This document shows, in pieces, positions 17,005-17,710 of a stretch of 17,710 bases of DNA. Position 1 is the first letter of the stretch; each line of letters starts with the position of its first letter. The notes beneath the pieces were generated by a model. The model did no database searches and was not told the DNA's origin. It saw only the letters and a list, made by a program, of their open reading frames with translations. Source of the DNA: an uncultured Bacteroidales bacterium (GTDB lineage Bacteria; Bacteroidota; Bacteroidia; Bacteroidales; Paludibacteraceae); NCBI GenBank assembly GCA_937911235.1, contig CALDPN010000008.1:1-17710 (forward strand), given 5' to 3'. The translations under genes and the position numbers were made by a program.

Positions 17005-17016
17005 GTTATTTCTAAC
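17005..17016 (-). other. Small GAAA-tetraloop hairpin
   Basis: On the minus strand GTTA-GAAA-TAAC forms a 4-bp stem closed by a GNRA tetraloop, 11 bases before tRNA-Trp. A similar CTA-GAAA-TAG lies at 17050-17059 inside the tRNA-derived repeat. Confidence 0.4.
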
Positions 17017-17022
17017 TTTTCA

Positions 17023-17078
17023 CTCAGTTGGTAGAGCACTTATGCTCTTCTATTTCTAGCAACTGAGCTAGACCCGTA
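17023..17078 (-). repeat. Folded-back partial copy of tRNA-Trp 5' end
   Basis: Read on the minus strand, 17078-17060 repeats the tRNA-Trp 5' end (19 identical bases, equal to 16994-16976). A nine-base insertion containing the GAAA hairpin follows, then AGAGCA and a TAAG loop. Next comes a segment at 17040-17023 that is the exact reverse complement of tRNA-Trp nucleotides 11-28. The unit can fold as CTCAGTTG/CAACTGAG around the hairpins CTA-GAAA-TAG and AGAGCA-TAAG-TGCTCT. It cannot be a functional tRNA, as it has no anticodon or T-arm. It may be a degenerate duplicate made by a snap-back replication error, or a structured RNA leader. Confidence 0.8.
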
Positions 17079-17081
17079 GGT

Positions 17082-17100
17082 GGGTCAATAAACTTGACCC
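17082..17100 (-). other. Hairpin carrying a third copy of the acceptor heptamer
   Basis: GGGTCAA/TTGACCC forms a 7-bp stem with a 5-base loop. On the minus strand it begins with ACGGGTC (17102-17096), the same heptamer that opens tRNA-Trp and its partial copy. The match suggests a further remnant of a tRNA duplication. Confidence 0.5.
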
Positions 17101-17106
17101 GTAAAC

Positions 17107-17132
17107 AAAGGTTCACCTCGCGGTGAACCCTT
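17107..17132 (-). terminator. Hairpin after tuf, weak terminator or processing site
   Basis: GGTTCACC/GGTGAACC (17110-17117 and 17122-17129) is a perfect 8-bp stem, extendable by wobble and A-T pairs. On the minus strand its loop is GCGA, a GNRA tetraloop. The sequence that follows is TTTGTTTAC rather than a clean T-run, so it may stabilise or separate the tuf 3' end instead of stopping all transcription. Confidence 0.55.
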
Positions 17133-17153
17133 GGGAGTTATACTTAGTTAATA

Positions 17154-17710
17154 TTAAGCTAAGATTTCTGTGATTTGACCAGAACCTACTGTACGACCAC
17201 CTTCACGGATAGCGAAACGTAGACCTACGTTACAAGCTACTGGGTAGATTAGTTCTACAGAGATTTCTAAGTTGTCACCTGGCATAACCATTTCACGACC
17301 TTCTGGAAGAGTGATTTCACCAGTTACGTCCATTGTACGGATGTAGAATTGTGGACGATATTTGTTGTGGAATGGAGTGTGACGACCACCTTCTTCTTTT
17401 TTCAAGATATAAACTGAAGCTTTGAAGTTAGTGTGAGGTGTAACTTTACCTGGGTGAGTGATAACCATACCACGTTTGATTTCGTTTTTGTCGATACCAC
17501 GGAGGAGAAGACCTACGTTATCACCAGCTTCACCTTCATCGAGAAGTTTACGGAACATCTCAACACCAGTAACTGTAGAAGTAAGTTTTTCTGCACCAAG
17601 ACCGATGATTTCAACTGCATCACCTACGTGGATGATACCAGTTTCGATACGACCTGTAGCAACAGTACCACGACCAGTGATAGAGAATACGTCTTCAACA
17701 GGCATCAAGA
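17154..17710 (-). CDS. tuf: Translation elongation factor Tu, C-terminal part
   Basis: EF-Tu delivers aminoacyl-tRNA to the ribosome as a GTP complex. The last 185 codons are present, about the final 47 percent of a normal 395-aa protein; the start and GTPase domain lie beyond the right edge. Domain 2 begins in this part (PVEDVFSITGRGTVATGRIE), and domain 3 includes the tRNA- and kirromycin-contact region around GGRHTPFHNKYRPQFYIRT. The end GRTVGSGQITEILA is standard. The reading frame continues to the window edge, so this is truncation by the window, not a broken gene. Confidence 0.98.
   Translation of the reverse strand, partial: LMPVEDVFSITGRGTVATGRIETGIIHVGDAVEIIGLGAEKLTSTVTGVEMFRKLLDEGEAGDNVGLLLRGIDKNEIKRGMVITHPGKVTPHTNFKASVYILKKEEGGRHTPFHNKYRPQFYIRTMDVTGEITLPEGREMVMPGDNLEISVELIYPVACNVGLRFAIREGGRTVGSGQITEILA

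Noticed and set aside
17050..17059. CTAGAAATAG resembles the GAAA loop of engineered Cas9 guide scaffolds
   Set aside because: Only about ten bases agree, there is no repeat array or cas gene, and the surrounding bases are tRNA-derived. GAAA tetraloops are common.

Overview
The window looks like a chromosome fragment from a member of the Bacteroidota, probably Bacteroidales. The DNA is AT-rich. Three of its promoters match the Bacteroidota -7 consensus TAnnTTTG exactly, and Shine-Dalgarno sequences are mostly absent. The RNA polymerase subunits have lengths typical of that phylum. The gene order tuf - tRNA-Trp - secE - nusG - rplK - rplA - rplJ - rplL - rpoB - rpoC is the familiar transcription/translation cluster. 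The genus cannot be named from the sequence alone.

Left region (1-2382, minus strand): a tightly packed three-gene set. A membrane-anchored M23/LytM-like protein overlaps dxr (MEP pathway of isoprenoid synthesis) by 4 nt. One base after dxr begins rseP, an intramembrane site-2 protease that runs off the left edge.

Middle region (2383-5702): single-gene units. These are an initiator tRNA-fMet with its own promoter and terminator, nagB (glucosamine-6-phosphate deaminase) with its own promoter and terminator, ssb on the opposite strand, and a two-domain lipoprotein lytic transglycosylase of the MltF type. The ssb and mltF-like genes are divergent. nagB/ssb and mltF-like/rpoC are convergent pairs, each with a hairpin between them.

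Right region (5703-17710, minus strand): one long cluster read from right to left. It runs from the 3' part of tuf, through a spacer full of tRNA-derived sequence, then tRNA-Trp, secE, nusG, the stalk and L1-arm ribosomal proteins (L11, L1, L10, L7/L12), to rpoB and rpoC. It supplies translation elongation, protein export, elongation control of transcription and the polymerase core. A strong hairpin between rplL and rpoB probably lets ribosomal protein and polymerase output differ.

No gene-free stretch exceeds 300 bases. There is no CRISPR array, insertion sequence, prophage or toxin-antitoxin pair, and most of the window is ordinary housekeeping DNA. The most unusual part is the 160-base spacer between tuf and tRNA-Trp. 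It holds a broken, folded-back copy of the 5' end of tRNA-Trp, including an 18-nt segment perfectly antisense to the D-arm region of the tRNA transcribed just after it. A second point of interest is the M23-like protein, which keeps the zinc-ligand positions but appears to lack both catalytic histidines.
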